Assembly (NCBI GenBank): GCA_015067565.1
Contig: SVMF01000006.1
Span: 44,906-108,905, forward strand
Source: Oscillospiraceae bacterium
Lineage (GTDB): Bacteria > Bacillota > Clostridia > Oscillospirales > Oscillospiraceae
Length of the DNA: 64,000 nt
Direction: 5' to 3'
Within the stretch, counting starts at the first letter, position 1, and each line of letters begins with the position of its first letter. The notes beneath the pieces are model-generated. The model searched no databases and was not told the DNA's origin. It saw only the letters and a program-made list of their open reading frames with translations. Position numbers and translations under genes: made by a program. This document shows positions 63,926-64,000 of this stretch, in pieces.

Positions 63926-64000
63926 GACATTGAGCGAAAATAAAAGAAAATATGTGCAAAATAAAGCTGTTATGAGTATCCCTCCAGCGCCATTTTGCAA

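Noticed and set aside
63818..64000. Minus-strand partial frame at the right edge
   Set aside because: It runs through two hairpins and has no protein features; it may be an accident of the window edge.

Overview
The window looks like chromosomal DNA of an anaerobic, spore-forming Firmicute of the class Clostridia, most likely Oscillospirales/Ruminococcaceae. The basis is two Spo0A genes, a class A RNase P RNA, strong AGGAGG ribosome binding sites with some TTG/GTG starts, PPDK plus ATP-type PEPCK, methyl-branch Wood-Ljungdahl genes, and cell-surface families common in gut Clostridia. Most genes are moderately GC-rich. A few stretches (about 26.3-26.9 kb and 57.5-60.9 kb) are visibly AT-richer and look acquired. 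No CRISPR array, transposase or integrase was seen.

Layout. 1-0.7 kb: a ParA-type ATPase running off the left edge, apparently fused in frame to a different mobile-element protein, with a long structured leader. 1.2-6.5 kb: ppdK and an ABC exporter, both on the minus strand. 6.6-13.6 kb: a compact phage head/connector cassette (terminase, portal, protease, decoration, capsid, four to five connector or tail-joining genes) that ends without tape measure, fibre, lysis or integration genes. 13.7-18.5 kb: typA, a first spo0A copy and pckA. 19-26.9 kb: a lipoprotein, a 1936-residue secreted two-domain phosphoesterase with a Cys-repeat stalk, and a small AT-rich pair that looks like a toxin tip plus membrane partner. 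27-31.3 kb: murD-ispD-ispF and two membrane-protein genes. 31.4-33 kb: rnpB followed by a 1.2 kb intergenic repeat block. 33-38.1 kb: a glycosyltransferase/CsaB fusion, a DUF4330-like protein, an O-antigen-ligase-like protein and a zinc-ribbon membrane protein. 38.2-41.3 kb: a two-component system with a PDZ pseudo-protease. 41.4-49.7 kb: a long operon of metF, acsD, an acsC-acsE fusion, a membrane protein, a HAD phosphatase, an MFS transporter, a GDPD and greA. 49.8-52.4 kb: an ECF sigma/anti-sigma pair. 52.5-57.1 kb: a lipoprotein and an MBOAT/DHHW polysaccharide O-acetylation cluster. 57.2-60.9 kb: an accessory island (UDG-like protein, WYL regulator, GyrA-like protein lacking the active-site Tyr) on the 3' side of a tRNA-Val gene. 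61.3-62.3 kb: the second spo0A copy, inverted. 62.3-63.8 kb: a lipoprotein.

How the parts work together. PPDK, PEPCK and the MetF/AcsD/AcsCE enzymes point to anaplerotic PEP/oxaloacetate metabolism and C1/acetyl-CoA metabolism. MurD, the IspDF enzymes, CsaB, the polymerase/ligase and the MBOAT/DHHW proteins build and decorate the envelope. Two envelope-sensing regulatory units (TCS-PDZ and ECF/anti-sigma) lie among them. The most unusual features are the 938-bp inverted spo0A duplication bracketing about 45 kb, the pseudo-topoisomerase island, the head-only phage cassette and the AcsC-AcsE fusion. All function calls come from reading motifs by eye; no search was run.
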